Below are positions 35,925 to 47,799 of a DNA stretch of 64,000 bases, one piece after another. Made by a program: the position numbers and the translations under genes. The DNA comes from Leptodontidium sp. MPI-SDFR-AT-0119. Lineage: Eukaryota; Ascomycota; Leotiomycetes; Helotiales; Leptodontidiaceae. The notes below the pieces were generated by a model. That model was given only the letters and a program-made list of their open reading frames with translations, made no database searches and had not been told where the DNA came from. The stretch's first letter is position 1. Each line of letters starts with the position of its first letter. The stretch covers positions 3,100,001 to 3,164,000 of the forward strand of contig JAHLEZ010000004.1 of assembly GCA_020726505.1 (NCBI GenBank), written 5' to 3'.

Positions 35925-36703
35925 CCTAGATACAGATCAAAGCGATGACACGCCGAGAAGTGAGCTCTACCATCCCCGTTCGTGCATTTAGTTGACTGTT
36001 TTGGTCTAAAGAAGCCTTCCCTTCGATCGATCCGCCCCGAATCCAGATAGAAAAACGACATCCACGTCTCGCGGACCCGCTTGCTTTGCTGACCGGTTCT
36101 GCGATCTCTCCAGATATGTTGTCCAGGATTCCGAGCCCCGAACTATCTAACTTATGGAACTACCTGCGCCCACAGAGGGCATCGCTTCTGGAGGGTCTGC
36201 ACAAGGCACCTGCGACCACAGAGCCGCGAGAGACGGCTGAAGACAGGATAAAAGACTATTAGCTAGGTATCTGAAATTTTGACGGAATCAGATGGGGAGG
36301 GTCTAAGCCAGAAGAGGAGCAGAAAAGGGGCCACTGTTGGGACAATTACTGGAAATGGAACGGAATCAGACACGGAAGGCCGGAGTGAAAAGCGGGCCAG
36401 AAGAGACGCATAAGAGGGGTCTTGTTGCAAGCACACTCCAAGTATGGTCATACTTGGTGCCTTAGTATGAACCTTCGAAGCGATTTGATAGTTGGCTTGG
36501 TACGACATACAATCAAAGAATAAGGGCTTCTCCCAAAGTCCTCCACTGGTAGTATTTTCGGTCTGGTAGGCTTAGCAAATAACTATCTACTTTGTAGAAA
36601 ATTAGTCTACGGGAATTTCGAAATTTAATAATTGTCAGGATTTTCTTTTTCTTTTACATTTTGGGAAACGTGTGGCAGAAAGATTACATAACTAACATAC
36701 AAC
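35925..36703. other. Intergenic, with an unassigned fragment
   Basis: A plus-strand stretch at about 36040-36240 reads protein-like (SPDMLSRIPSPELSNLWNYL) but has no start or neighbours that fit. It may be another gene remnant. Confidence 0.3.
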
Positions 36704-38708
36704 TTAATCGTACATTCCCTTTGGAAAGGGTCGCCTTGAGGGCAGTTCCCCTATCTCGAGATGAAAAGGATTCTCGGACGAAGTTTGATGGATGCCATAT
36801 ACGTATTTTTTATCGTCTCCAAGAGCATCGCAAATCTCCTTCGCATTGGCAATGGTGCCTGACGCGCCAAGTTTGTCCACAATAGGGCGTAACAATCTCG
36901 CGATCGCCAAGTGGCTGTTGTCTTTGACCACGACCCTGTTAGCCACGAACGCAGATACCAACGATAGCATGAGCTGGATTCCTGCTATCAACCCCAGAAT
37001 AAGATGCACGTATTTCCACTCGTTCACATTCAGCACCAGCCCAATGAAGGGCTGATTGCCTGGAAGAGTGATGGGAGGAGCGAACTGTGCAGTAACGGCG
37101 ACAGCACCAATCGCAAATTGTGCCATGAGGAGAGCCATGCTTTCACTACTGCCGTTTTGCGGGGTGCCGTAGATGGATTCGCCGGGATATGTCTGAAATT
37201 GCAGATCAGTGTCATTCGAGAGGGAAGACGCTTCGTACCCTTGAAGGGCAATCGCTGCAGAGGCCATGTCCTGAAGATCCTGTCCAGCTTGATGTTCTGG
37301 GCGTGTGGCATTGGCCACCTGCGATACGGACACGTTGCATTCGTAGTACCATGGATTCGTGAGCGATGCCTCTAGTGCGAAGACTTGACTACATCCTATT
37401 CCACAGCTTTGACTTAGGCGTGTAATGTATGTTGTTTGCGTATCGCCGCCAATGGTAGGGATGAATCTTCCGGCTGTAGTGCCATTCGAGTCCAGTAGAA
37501 TTGTGATGGTCTGTGATGTACCGTTTCCGCCCTGTATGACCGGCCAAGAGCGACATGTGCCATTTGAATTGATAGAACGATTTGTTGCAATCGATGATGC
37601 TGGACCAGCACTATCGTCTGGTGTTGATTCATAGAAGACATACTGGTAGTAGTCTTCCCCATAATAAACGTCTGGAGTGGTTGTTGATAACAACGTAAAG
37701 GGAGCGGGTATAGTTGAGACATCCTGGAAATTATAGGCAAGCGCTATCGTGCCATAGCTATTAAATATAAGTATTTGTATAAAGGGTCGATGATTTTTAT
37801 AAACTGCATAAATAAGTGTAAACATACCTATTGACAGTATATTGCAGCGCACTAATCGCCTGCGAGCGTGATGAAACAACTTTGCCAGTCGTGATACTGG
37901 TCATGTTTGCAATAGAAACGTTGCCAGGAGAGGTGAGCGCGAAATTGTTGTTCGTATCAGTAGAATAGGTCAGCCCAAGTGTGGCGACACCGACTTGTGA
38001 GGCCTATAAGGTGTTAGAAAAGCGTATATAATTAAAAAGATATCCGGCCTGACAATATTTAAAAGAAGCCACATAACAACGCAGGCGATGACTTTCAGGC
38101 GAGGCGCAACGAGGGCAAGCATGAGCACTTCGCTAGGGCTACCAGAATGTAGAATTAAATCCACCTGGCGAATATTAGTATAGTATCCCCTTTATATTTG
38201 TTGAGGGAATCGACTTTACCTCACGTAACGATCTCCTTTGGCGGCTGAGGATCCACCACCTGAGTTCCAAAGCCATAGCTTTTAACCCGCTGGAAATACT
38301 TAAACCCAACGCAATGGACAACCCAGTCACGATTGCATTGAACACTCGTTTCTTGGCACTGGTCATGACCTTTTTGCTGGAATAATGCCATAATGTGACG
38401 TAGAGACACACTATCAAACTCGCCGTCAAGAGCCACCGACCCATGCCACTAATGAGCAACTTCCGTAGTTGTTTTGCAGGGCGAAATTCTCTATGCAGTC
38501 GTAGACCTCGATCACCATCAGTTGAAAATGCTTCCTCTCTGGCTCCGATTGGAGACTGTGGTAAATGTGTCTCAGCAGACCCTAACGATCATATCAATTT
38601 TAGTCTTGCTGATGATGAGCGGCCTCACTGACCATCCTTGCCATATGGAGAATAAAGGGGATTTCTTCCTTCTGCTAAGGGTAGACACTCGAAACTTGTC
38701 CCACTCAT
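36704..38708 (-). CDS. Fungal multi-pass membrane protein of unknown function
   Basis: Five exons on the minus strand: 38708-38633, 38581-38220, 38164-38054, 38003-37828 and 37757-36704, giving 592 aa; all four introns (50-70 bp) keep frame. Hydrophobic segments read WLLTASLIVCLYVTLW, a GLSIALGLSI stretch and VIACVVMWLLL near the N-terminus, and YVHLILGLIAGIQLMLSLVSAF near the C-terminus. Between them lies a large loop with several N-glycosylation sequons (NGT, NVS, NAT, NGS) and paired Cys (SCGIGC), so it is probably outside the cell or in a lumen. The C-terminal tail is cytoplasmic-like. The block ELRWWILSRQRRSLREV is shared by a widespread fungal family without known function. Confidence 0.78.
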
Positions 38709-39280
38709 CCTACCCACGACTTTCAATGCCGAATAGCCCTGTACTTCTCATCCCAAAATTCTCATTTTGAACCCCTGCCCCCGTCACACGGAGTAGGGGG
38801 CAGAGCAAGTTTCGACTACCAAGACCTAGAACACCCCGGCCCTAAGTGATGCTTACGGCGACCCCGAAACTTTCGAAAAAGGGGGCAGATCTCTTCTCCG
38901 TAGATCATTAATGTGTCCTTAAAGTCCTGTAGACTTTGCTTCTAATCAAGTCTGATCAAGTTCCTTGTGAGATAGGCAGCATCTCGAATATCTCTAGTCA
39001 TCCTATTCGCCTCCTGCCGGACCATGGAGAACAATACTTCCGCTCCCCATAGCGAGTACGTCGAGTTGAGTCTCGCCTAAATATCCGTGATAGTTGCGGA
39101 CTCCGTGGATCCACCTCGGCATGACTTCTTGCCGGCCAAGGATTGCTCGGTGACCCCGATTCGGTTTGGCTCCACCACTCAGCCTGCCGGCTATGCTTGG
39201 TTCCCAACCTTAAATTCTGGCTAGATATTGCCCAGATCTCACGCTCGCTACTGTCACATCTATGTGCTTTATTCGACAAA
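38709..39280. other. Intergenic between divergent genes
   Basis: Shared upstream region of the membrane-protein gene and the Zn2Cys6 relic. No gene is seen; overlapping short frames appear on both strands. Confidence 0.5.
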
Positions 39281-41065
39281 ATGAGCGCGACTACTAGACC
39301 ACAATCTGACGATGGGCCTCAAAAACCAAAATGGACAAGAGCCAGCGTCTCGAAGGTCAGGACGGGATGTGTGACTTGTTATGGATACTATACTACACGT
39401 ATATTTATTACTACTAAATAATGCTTATACTGACCTTGCCTGGCATGAATAGTAAGTGAGCTGCCAGAATACCTAATAATTATGTATATTTCTATTCTCT
39501 GACTCCTAAAGGTTCCGTTACCTCAAATGTGATGAGGAGAAACCGACCTGCCGGCGCTGCAGGCAGGATCGCCAAGTATGCGGCGGCTACAATTTTCCCA
39601 CTCAACCGCCTAAAATACGTCGCCAGAAGACCCATCGTCTACACAAATCGGCCAACAGTACGCTGCAGACGCCGATCCAAACTCTATCAGTGTCGCCAGG
39701 TATTACTGGCAGTCAAGTTCAGAAATTTCTCTTCTATCATGTCAAAGAACACACCATCAAGGCCATAGCCAATTCAACCTCGGCGGCTCGTTTCTGGTGT
39801 AACTATGTGCTACCACTTAGCCACAGCGTGGACGCCATCAAGCACGCATTAATGGCCCTCGGTGCAGCCCATAGATCATTCTTGTGGCGTTGCTCCCCTG
39901 ACTTCGGCCCATCAGACGGCCAGAGCTGCGAGAGCTTTGCTATTCAGGAGTACAATCGCGCAATAAAGCATATTGGAGCGGTCATGTCAGACCCATCCCC
40001 CATCAGCATCCAGATTACCCTTGTTTGCTGTCTCATCTTTATTTGCCTTGAGAACATGCGAGGTCAATACGGAGAGGCGCTTCGACATTTACAAGCCGGC
40101 TCAAGGCTCCTCAGCTCTCGGCGTCCCTCTGCCATGGTCCTATGTGATTCGGCAACAGTAGGAGCTACATCGTTCCAGAAACTCAAAAGGGATAGTGGTG
40201 ATTTTGGCCAGCTCTGCGATATTGCCGACATGTTCTCACGTCTTGGGCTAGATGCTCACATCTTCGTGGATGATCACGTTATTTCCATATCCGAACTCAG
40301 TTTCTACACTCGTCCTACTCATACGAGCGACATGTCTCGGCCTTTTAGCAGTATCGAGAAGGCCCAGGAACAGTTGAACCGAATTGACATAGACTTTGAC
40401 TCCATAATGGACTGTTCCGACCCCAGCCTCAGCGATGAGTGCTGCGACTCTTCGAGCGCTATAGATTGCGAGGCATGGGAAGGGATGGAAGAATACGATC
40501 TTGCGTACCAAATCCTTCGCGACCGATTCGACGTCTGGACTATTCATTTCGACTTATTCATTTCAGACCTTTTGAAGAGAACGCCCTCTGAGGAAGAGTT
40601 GAAGGAAGCGATGGTCCTGTCCCTACGCCGGAAGGTCTGGTCTGCCATCATGAAGAAGGGTCCTTACTTCAACAACGATTTGAAACGAACGGACTCGGAA
40701 GAAATCATGGTGCAAGCTGAGCTAATAGCATTGTCGTTGCCCTTTCCAGCACAACCAAGGTTCACTTTCAACGCCGATCTTATTCCGCCTTTAGCATTTG
40801 TGTGCGCCTTCTCCGAGCACGCCGACCTCCAGAAAAGGGCATATGCTTGCTCCGGTCATTGAACCTGCGAGAGGGGATATGGGACAGTGGCGAATTGGCT
40901 AAAATTTACGAAGCCAAATTTGTGGCTAAGGAGTTCATTGCGGATGCTGACAAATGGGTAGAAGGGGGTGTTCTCAATCTTGTGACAATGCTCTCGTCTG
41001 TCGGTCTACTCGAGTCCAACTCTACAGGGGCCATCACGTTGCTAGGAAAGTCAAGAGGATGTTAG
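39281..41065 (+). pseudogene. Zn2Cys6 transcription factor, damaged at both ends
   Basis: Exon 1 starts MSATTRPQSDD at 39281 and reaches RTGCVTC. Exon 2 from 39512 reads RYLKCDEEKPTCRRCRQDRQVCGGY and continues open for over 400 codons of a fungal regulator C-terminal region (ALGAAHRSF, CLIFICLENMRGQYGEALRHL). Joining TGT-AA at an ordinary donor (39456) to exon 2 would give the standard CX2CX6C spacing, but about 74 bp (39380-39453) sit between TGT and AA, so the cluster is split. Near 40838 one base is missing in an A4/G3 run: the frame ends at 40862 while LREGIWDS and the rest continue one frame over to 41065. Either defect could be a sequencing or splice-model problem; together they suggest a pseudogene. 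Confidence 0.65.
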
Positions 41066-41264
41066 TGGACATCAAGTGAGAGATGTGAGAACATTGATGT
41101 ACTTTAAAGCTCAGTCCTTAAATTCTTTATAGTTTTCGACGCGACCTGTATAATAGCCCCATACTCGTATGCTGCGCATTTTCCCTTAACTACCAAAGAA
41201 TTTAAGAATTAAAGGCAGGGGCCACATTACCTCGTACAAAATTCTCTTTCCCTTATATTTGAGG

Positions 41265-42265
41265 TCAAACAGTCTGACTCCCATATCCTGGCTCACAGTG
41301 ATGTAGAAGGTAAAATTCACTTTTTGAGTCAGTCAACCAAGATTGGAGTGTCGTTTGGTGCGGATGGCGACTTACTCCAGGACACATAGTCTCGTTTGCG
41401 TCAAATGAAAATCTCTTTGGGCCAGGCTGGACCGAAGTTGGTGGAGGAAGGTCATCAAAGGGAAAGGCGTCTCCTTGCTTGTCAAGCTGTGCCCACGAGC
41501 CGTCGGTAACCATTCCCAGCTTTTCAAAACCAGACTAGGAGAGTGCCTTGTTGAATTCGTCTGTAGTTTTGTAAAAGATATTATTGTAAAGCCAACCCTC
41601 AATCTTCCACTTTGACGGATCGCGACCAGTCATGTTTGATTTGACGTAGAGGCCTAATGGAAGCAGTGTGCCTGTGTCATATCGACCTGACGGACTCCCT
41701 ATAAATCCTTGCCATACCGTAACGTTGCCACTGTCCACTTGGGTAGGCGAAACGGTGGTCATCGAGAGTGCGTCAGGGTTCTAGCGGCTAGTAGTTAGCA
41801 TGTCTTATGAGAGCAACAGCTATTGTGGTTTTCACGAAATGCTCGGCGTACCACATTCCACAGGGTTTTGATAGCATTGGCGGCTTGTGACTTGATTTTT
41901 TCGTTAAACTTCCTCGCTGCTTCGAAATCCGAATTATAGACACGAAGCTTGTTATCCGACTTCCTAGTGGATAAGAAAGTGAGTGGCTGAGCCTTCGTCT
42001 GGCTCGAAATCGGCAGAGGTCCAACCATCCACTCTTGCATGTACGGCTCCCTGGCGTTGCCAAACATCAACATAGCACGAGCATATCGGGGCGGAGCAGG
42101 TTCAGTGCCTGCCAGGTACGGAAGAACATTGGTCTTGTTGGGCAGCAGAAGGTCAACGGATACGCTGTGTTTGTTGGTAGTTAGTCTGCGCATCCTCTCC
42201 TCCGTCTCATTGCTGAGGGGATAGATATATACATGGTGTTTAGGCTGCGTTTTTTTTCTTGGCAA
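41265..42265 (-). pseudogene. Copper amine oxidase remnant
   Basis: Minus-strand reading gives the N-terminal domains of fungal primary amine oxidases: PLSNETEERMRRLTT, LAGTEPAPPRYARAMLMFG, EWMVGPLP and YNSDFEAARKFNEKI, then, after a frame change near 41790, NPDALSMTTVSPTQ, GSPSGRYDTGTLLPLGLY and WKIEGWLYNNIFY. After a TAG at about 41535 the frame continues FEKLGMVTDGSWAQLD to PKRFSFD. The topaquinone Tyr, the catalytic Asp and the copper His ligands lie in the missing C-terminal half, so no enzyme can be made. The upstream break adjoins the inverted repeats at 42277. Confidence 0.72.
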
Positions 42266-42276
42266 CCCATTGGATA

Positions 42277-42347
42277 CCTAACCCACCTAACCCATGGGTT
42301 GGGTTTGGGTTGGGCTCACGTGATTAGGTAGGTTGAGGTCGAGGTCA
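42277..42347. repeat. Facing CCTAACC / GGTTGGG repeats and a second inverted repeat
   Basis: CCTAACCCACCTAACCC faces GGGTTGGGTTTGGGTTGGG, forming a large imperfect inverted repeat. Just right of it AGGTTGA and TCAACCT form another. The unit resembles but does not equal the telomere repeat CCCTAA. Confidence 0.6.
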
Positions 42348-42365
42348 ACCTAACTTATAGGTACC

Positions 42366-42552
42366 TATTAGGTACTTAATAAAAGTGGGTTTATAGTATT
42401 AAATTTGTTATACTCGCTTAATTTAGAAATTTTAACAAGAAATTAACATATTAATTTTTTTATTAATCGTTTTAATATAATTAATAATAAAGGAAATAGA
42501 TCTTAACTTAATTATTATATTACTTACTATAATAAAAAGTCCTAGGAGTAAC
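42366..42552. other. AT-rich RIP-like segment
   Basis: Strongly AT-rich, without recognisable coding. Probably a fragment of a degraded repeat beginning at the inverted repeats. Confidence 0.5.
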
Positions 42553-42969
42553 TTGTATATCTCGATTAGCAGCCCGGATTATAGTTCTTTACTTATTTAT
42601 ATTCCCTCTCTTTTTAGGCTTTTTAAAGATTGTTCCTCGTCCTCTTCCTCTTCCTCTAGTAGTGCCACTTTGACTACTCTGACTTCTACTTCTACTTCTG
42701 TGTCAAGCTTACCAACCACAACGATCACCACCACTTCAAGCCTCGCACCAACACCAACAAAGCCACTAGACTGCAACAGAGACAACTGCTTGCGAGAAAT
42801 AATCCGTTCCTCCAGCACAATCGCTACATTCTGCGAGACTTACACAACTGCTGTGGTAACTGCCTCGACTGGACTGCCGCTTCTGAATTGTCCTGGTGGA
42901 GCGGCGAGAGTTTCGTCTGCTTGTAGTTGTCTTGCTTCTATCATGGCTACTGCGACGCTGACGGGTTAA
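42553..42969 (+). CDS. Small Ser/Thr-rich Cys-containing protein, possibly truncated
   Basis: 138 aa open frame. After an odd AT-rich start and a run of ten Ser (CSSSSSSSSSSA), a Thr/Ser-rich linker leads to a conserved-looking module: CNRDNCLREIIRSS, ATFCETYTT, and CPGGAARVSSACSCL. This Cys pattern (C-x4-C ... FC ... C ... CSC) occurs at the end of many small secreted fungal proteins. No signal peptide is seen, so the true first exon may have been replaced by the AT-rich repeat upstream and the present Met may be accidental. Confidence 0.4.
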   Translation: MYISISSPDYSSLLIYIPSLFRLFKDCSSSSSSSSSSATLTTLTSTSTSVSSLPTTTITTTSSLAPTPTKPLDCNRDNCLREIIRSSSTIATFCETYTTAVVTASTGLPLLNCPGGAARVSSACSCLASIMATATLTG

Positions 42970-43137
42970 AGTTAGAATGGAAAGAGATGGTTCAGGTGGG
43001 TGGATTTATTGTGAGTGGCTAGTGCTGAGATGCGGATGGTAGGCTTGATCGCAGGTTACTGCTGAGTAGGCAAAGGGGTACAAGTATTAGATCAGCTAAT
43101 CTCTGGCCTTTTAAGAAGTTCAGGGACTTAAGATATA

Positions 43138-44928
43138 ACGTCGAGCACCCCCATTCCGCCCACCTCGCTTAACTCACCGCTACTTCTACCCACTAACTTA
43201 AATAATTAATTCTTTTCAAACTTGGAATGTCACTTGTGCTTATCATGAAGCCTCAATATACTAAGTATAACGTTGTGTGTGTACTTGCGGAAATCGCAAA
43301 ATGCAGTCTTTGCGAAAGGCATCACTTGAGTGAGGTATTCTAAAGTCTACACTTCGTGACCGTAACGTAACGACTTTATCACACTAGGAAGCCGCTAGCT
43401 ACTTGCAAAGGCTACCTATAGTAATAGAGAGTCGATTGACTAATTAGGTTCTAACTTAAGAGTCTCTTGGCCGTGGAATTACGTATATATAAATCAAGGT
43501 TTTTAAAGAGAGGCTTTTAGCTCTTTAAGGAGACTACTTACTACTTAGAAGACACTGGATTTACAAATTTCTGGCACAGAACCCTATTATAAAGACGAAG
43601 AGGCTAATATAAGTCGATTCTATACGTGTTAACTGCGCTTGTTCCGATGTTATTGAACCTTAGTTTTAAAAACTAGAGATTCTAGTTATTAAGGCAATTT
43701 TAGCTAGCTAACGATAGAATATAGACGAGGCTAGTATTATAGAAGGCTATAGTCTTAATAGATTTGTTATAGGACACACTGAAAAGCGTAAGATTTAAGG
43801 AAAACAGCCAGGCTCACGTACTTAAATATTAATTATTAAGTGTATCTTTATATTAATAGTCTTTACTTAACCTCTTGTAATTTACAAGGGAAAATCGGTG
43901 TAACAACAATATTTTCTATCTTAATTAGACATATTTGTCGATTAGCACCTCACTATAACTAATAATAGGTGGACGACTAATGAGACAGCCCTTAAATAGT
44001 TAGAGAAGGTGTTTATTCCTTAGACGTAACTACGTGATTATTTAGCAAGACTCCTTATTTTAGACGGCCACGAGAGTCATAAGACTACGGAATTCCTTTA
44101 GAAGTGCCTTGAAAACAATATATTTCTATTATATTTACTTATATATACGTCGCACGTCTTATAACCTTTAGATTTGACGATTTTCTTTACTTTAAAGCGT
44201 GCTTACTAAAAAGAATTTCACAAATTAAGTTCTTTAATCGATTATATATTAATTAGTAAGCGCAACTTCCTTATTTATTACTAGAAGGCACGTTAAGAAA
44301 CTATTACTCCTTTTAATATTAAATCTAGGTGGAGAACTACTAAATTATAACTAGTATTTATAGCTAAACCCTTAATAAGCCCATTATTACTAGAAAATAG
44401 TAATAAATCGATAGCCCTGGCCTTTAAGAGCCCTAGAAAGTACTAATACTATCTCCGGAGCCTTCTAGTACTTTTATTCAAGTACATACACTTAGAGCTA
44501 GGAAAGACCTTTATTTATAGATATATACCTTGGCGAGCGGATCATATAACTAACTTTTAACTTAACGTTTACTCTTTAAGAAGATTGTGAAGGGAATTGA
44601 CAAAAAGGATTACGAATTAAGGAAGACAAATATAAAGATTAAAGAGTTAGAGGAGAGGTTAGAGTAGTTGAGACTAAGGAAAAGGAGGAAAGTCTAAACT
44701 AGTCCAAATTCCAAGTTTACGATAATACGTGCTATTTAAGAGGCTCAAATTATAGCTAAAGATCGTTAAATTATACTTATAGAATTAGAATCGGAAGGAG
44801 ATTCTGATTCCATAATATCTTGTATAGAAGTTAACGTAATATAGAGTTATTAAGTGTTAAATAGAAAGCGCTGAAATTACGCGAGGTAGGCGGAATGGGG
44901 GGGTAGGCGGAATGGGGGTACTCGACGT
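43138..44928 (+). mobile_element. Tc1/mariner-pogo (Fot-type) DNA transposon, RIP-inactivated
   Basis: The ends are inverted: ACGTCGAGCACCCCCATTCC at 43138 mirrors the right end (GGGGGTACTCGACGT to 44928), flanked by TA on both sides. Length is 1791 bp, normal for the family. Plus-strand translation from about 44040 recovers the DDE transposase C-terminal half: LDGHESHKT, KCLENNIFLLYL, TSHVL, PLDLTIFFTLKRAY, KEFHKLSSLIDY and RNFLIYYxKAR, followed by an IKELEERLE coiled-coil and RKRRKV tail. Stops replace Gln/Trp codons in the RIP manner. The right end carries an extra copy of the GGCGGAATGGGG block. Confidence 0.88.
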
Positions 44929-45274
44929 TATATACATAATTATATGCTTCGCATAGATTAACCCTTTGGGAAAGGTCATACGAGCGCCTGAGTTCACATG
45001 AGGCCTTAGCTGTATGAGAAGGCGAGGCAAAGACTCCCAGGACCCTTGGCGGTAGGCTACACATCGCAGATTTGGTTACAAAATCCGTTTAGCTTTTGGT
45101 ATGCACTTGATTTGGGCATTTGCGAGGTTCAGTGTCGAATAGCGTCCAACCTCTTCTCAGTCCAATGCCTAGGCGAATCTTCTCAATGTTTGAATCATAA
45201 GTTGGCGCATTTCTGTAAGCCTGCCCAAAGTTGAATTGCTTCGTTTTGAATTGATTTCATCTATTAATTGCCAA
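44929..45274. other. Intergenic; no gene recognised
   Basis: Between the pogo element and the NmrA-like gene. Nothing assignable. Confidence 0.5.
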
Positions 45275-46172
45275 TCAAGTTGCTTTATCCGCCAATTTGT
45301 AGATACGATCAACATCTTCTCCATCCAGCGATGTCGTCCCATTGCGAATCACGTCATCTACAGCCTTCCCAATCTCAGTGTTTCCATCAAGCAAATCAAA
45401 CCAGCCACTCACTTCCCTCTGTAGAAGAGTGACTGCAACCTCAGCAACACTGGCACGTGGAACTTGTCCCAAAGACCTGGTGTGACCAAGGGTTACCTTT
45501 CCCTTTGGACCATTCGTGAGCCAGCTTGGACGGAGACTGATATAGTGAAACGGAGCCCCTCCGGACTTTTCTCTCTTCTTAGCCATGGCAACTAGATGTT
45601 CGTCTGCTTCCAGCTTGGCATTCGCAATCTGAGGATAGGAGTTCTTCTCCTGCTGGTAGCTCTGAAAATCTTTGTCGTCCCACCATGGCGCTCTGTTCCT
45701 TCTTGATGCAGGAAAAGATATGACGAGGAATTTCGTAACTGTAGGGCTTGCCGTGGCGGAATTGATCACTCGTTTTGCAGCATCGCGATCAACTGCATTC
45801 GGGTTCGACATACTTCCTACACGTCAAAGTGCGCAATTAGTATCAGAAGAGAAGCGGGAAAATATGGTGGTGGAAGGATAAAAAAAATGGGGGGAATGCA
45901 TGAGGAGCAAGCATACCAGCAGCAAAAACAATGTAGTTGGGCCTCACTTCTTCAATGATTCTGTCTGCATCTTGCTGGTTCAAGTGCTGCAAATCTTGAA
46001 CCAATACCTCAGGTTGTAGTTTTCCATGGGCTCCTAGTCGAAGAATCCCCTCTTTCTGGGCTGGCTGTCTGATGACCGCAGTCACACGCCACGATTTCTC
46101 CAGCATGACTTTAGTGATTGCCCTTCCTGTACCACCGTTTGCTCCAAACATGAGCACGTGAGGAGTTGCCAT
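45275..46172 (-). CDS. NmrA-like NAD(P)-binding Rossmann protein
   Basis: Two exons on the minus strand, 46172-45917 and 45816-45275, around a 100-bp GT-AG intron; 265 aa. The start MATPHVLMFGANGGTGRAI carries the GxxGxxG nucleotide-binding loop of atypical short-chain dehydrogenases, followed by VTAVIRQPAQK (second strand and its basic end, as in NADP binders) and PNYIVFAAG at the exon join. The C-terminal half has YISLRPSWLTNGP, the usual substrate-loop motif of NmrA/BVR-B-like proteins. No YxxxK catalytic pair is obvious, so it may bind NAD(P) as a sensor or act as a reductase. The first Met is chosen because the Rossmann strand begins six residues later. Confidence 0.85.
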
Positions 46173-47799
46173 AGTGAGAGGAGGGAATTCCGGGCAAGGT
46201 CTGGTAGATAGAGTAGAACTAAAAGCGGTGGGACAGTGAGCAGAAAGGTAAGAAATGGGGGCAGGCTGGACTGGGAATTGAATGTCAGGGCATATAAAGG
46301 AAACTGGAATCATAAAAGCAAACAGGAGATAGAGAGAGGGGTAGGTAGGCATATTTGTACCTCCAGTCAAGTCCGACAGGGGAGGTAAAAAGTTTAAAAA
46401 TTGGCACGCTCTAAGACGGACAGGGGCTGTAAGCAAGTAGCAGAGAGGCTCCTCTTGGCTTACATAAGCAGCAATGCTATCGCGGTGGCGTGCTCGGCTT
46501 GGATTTTATTGGGCCGAGTCCTAGTTTTAGTCGTGCCTCATTACTTGCCGGCAGAGTCCAATTCGGGCCTTCGGTGATATGGAAAAAGGTTGATGAATTG
46601 CTGAATGGGTGATTGCTTTGGTGTGTGGGGTTTTTGGTTGGAAGATGAGAAGGTGGTTCGTCTTCAATCTTAAATCTTAAATCTTTAATAAATAAATAAT
46701 TTATATTAATTATATTACGCGATTTAAATAAATAATATTTTCGAATCGAAAATAAAACTAAATATATTCAACGACTTTAATAAATGCTTTTGAAATTAAA
46801 ACTAATTCGCTTTTCGAACGCGTACAACTTGAAATATTAACGAAATTATTTACGCGCTCGATATTATATTCGATATCGAACTCGACGCTTTTTTTTAAAA
46901 AAAAAGAGTTTCGAAAGTTCGAAGTGTTATTTATATTAAGCCTGTATCGTATTAATAATAAATTATTTTAAATAAATAAATAATTAGTAATTTTCGTAAT
47001 AAAAAATCTAACGCTAATTATATTATTTTTCTATTATTAAAAGTTAAATAAATTAACGAATTGCTCGATTATATGCTTAAAATTAATACAATTAGCGTAA
47101 AAGTAATTAAGCTTAATAAGAAGGTAAATAAATCAAATAAATCAAATAAAGCTTTATTTATTATAATATGAGACTTACCAAACTTGCTTAAATTATTACT
47201 AACTTTTATTACTTTAACGCTACCGATCCTTTTTAAGCGCGCGCCAATGATATAAATGCGAATAAGTATTTCAAGTATAAAAATATTCGATTACTATTTT
47301 AACGTATTATATTTAGGTTTTAATAAATATTAATTTGTAGGAAGTATATTAAATAATGCTATTTTATTAAAAGAAAAATTACAATAATATTTTCTCAACT
47401 GATTCCAGGTTCCTCTTTTACGGAATTCCAGATATTAGAAACTTAAGGAAGCTTCGAGCAAATTCTTATATGATGTCACTCCGCGTATTTCAAATGGAGA
47501 CATACAAATTGTGCTCAACTTTACCTATAAAAAACCAAAAAATTAATTCATGAAGCTTGCCCCTCGAAGTCTTTTCAGGCTCTGATTGTGGGCTTGTCTC
47601 ATTGGCAATATTCTTATCGACTGAGGAGACAACCCAACTCTAAGACAAGGTCTTGAAAGCGACGGGATTGAGTTTAGGCCTCAATGTCCAGCGTAGTCGC
47701 TCTTCTGTTGCTGTCTCCTTACGCTTCTATTTAGTATTACATCTAAGCTTTAATATATCATCTAAATAAAGCCAACACCGACCTTTGTCTCAGGACCAT
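46173..47799. other. Intergenic, with an AT-rich RIP-degraded relic
   Basis: 46173-46680 is ordinary upstream DNA. From about 46680 to 47400 the sequence is very AT-rich with many TTAAT/ATTAA words and no CpA/TpG, as in a RIPed repeat. No family or terminal repeat could be read. 47400-47799 is ordinary sequence next to the NACHT gene's 3' end. Confidence 0.5.
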
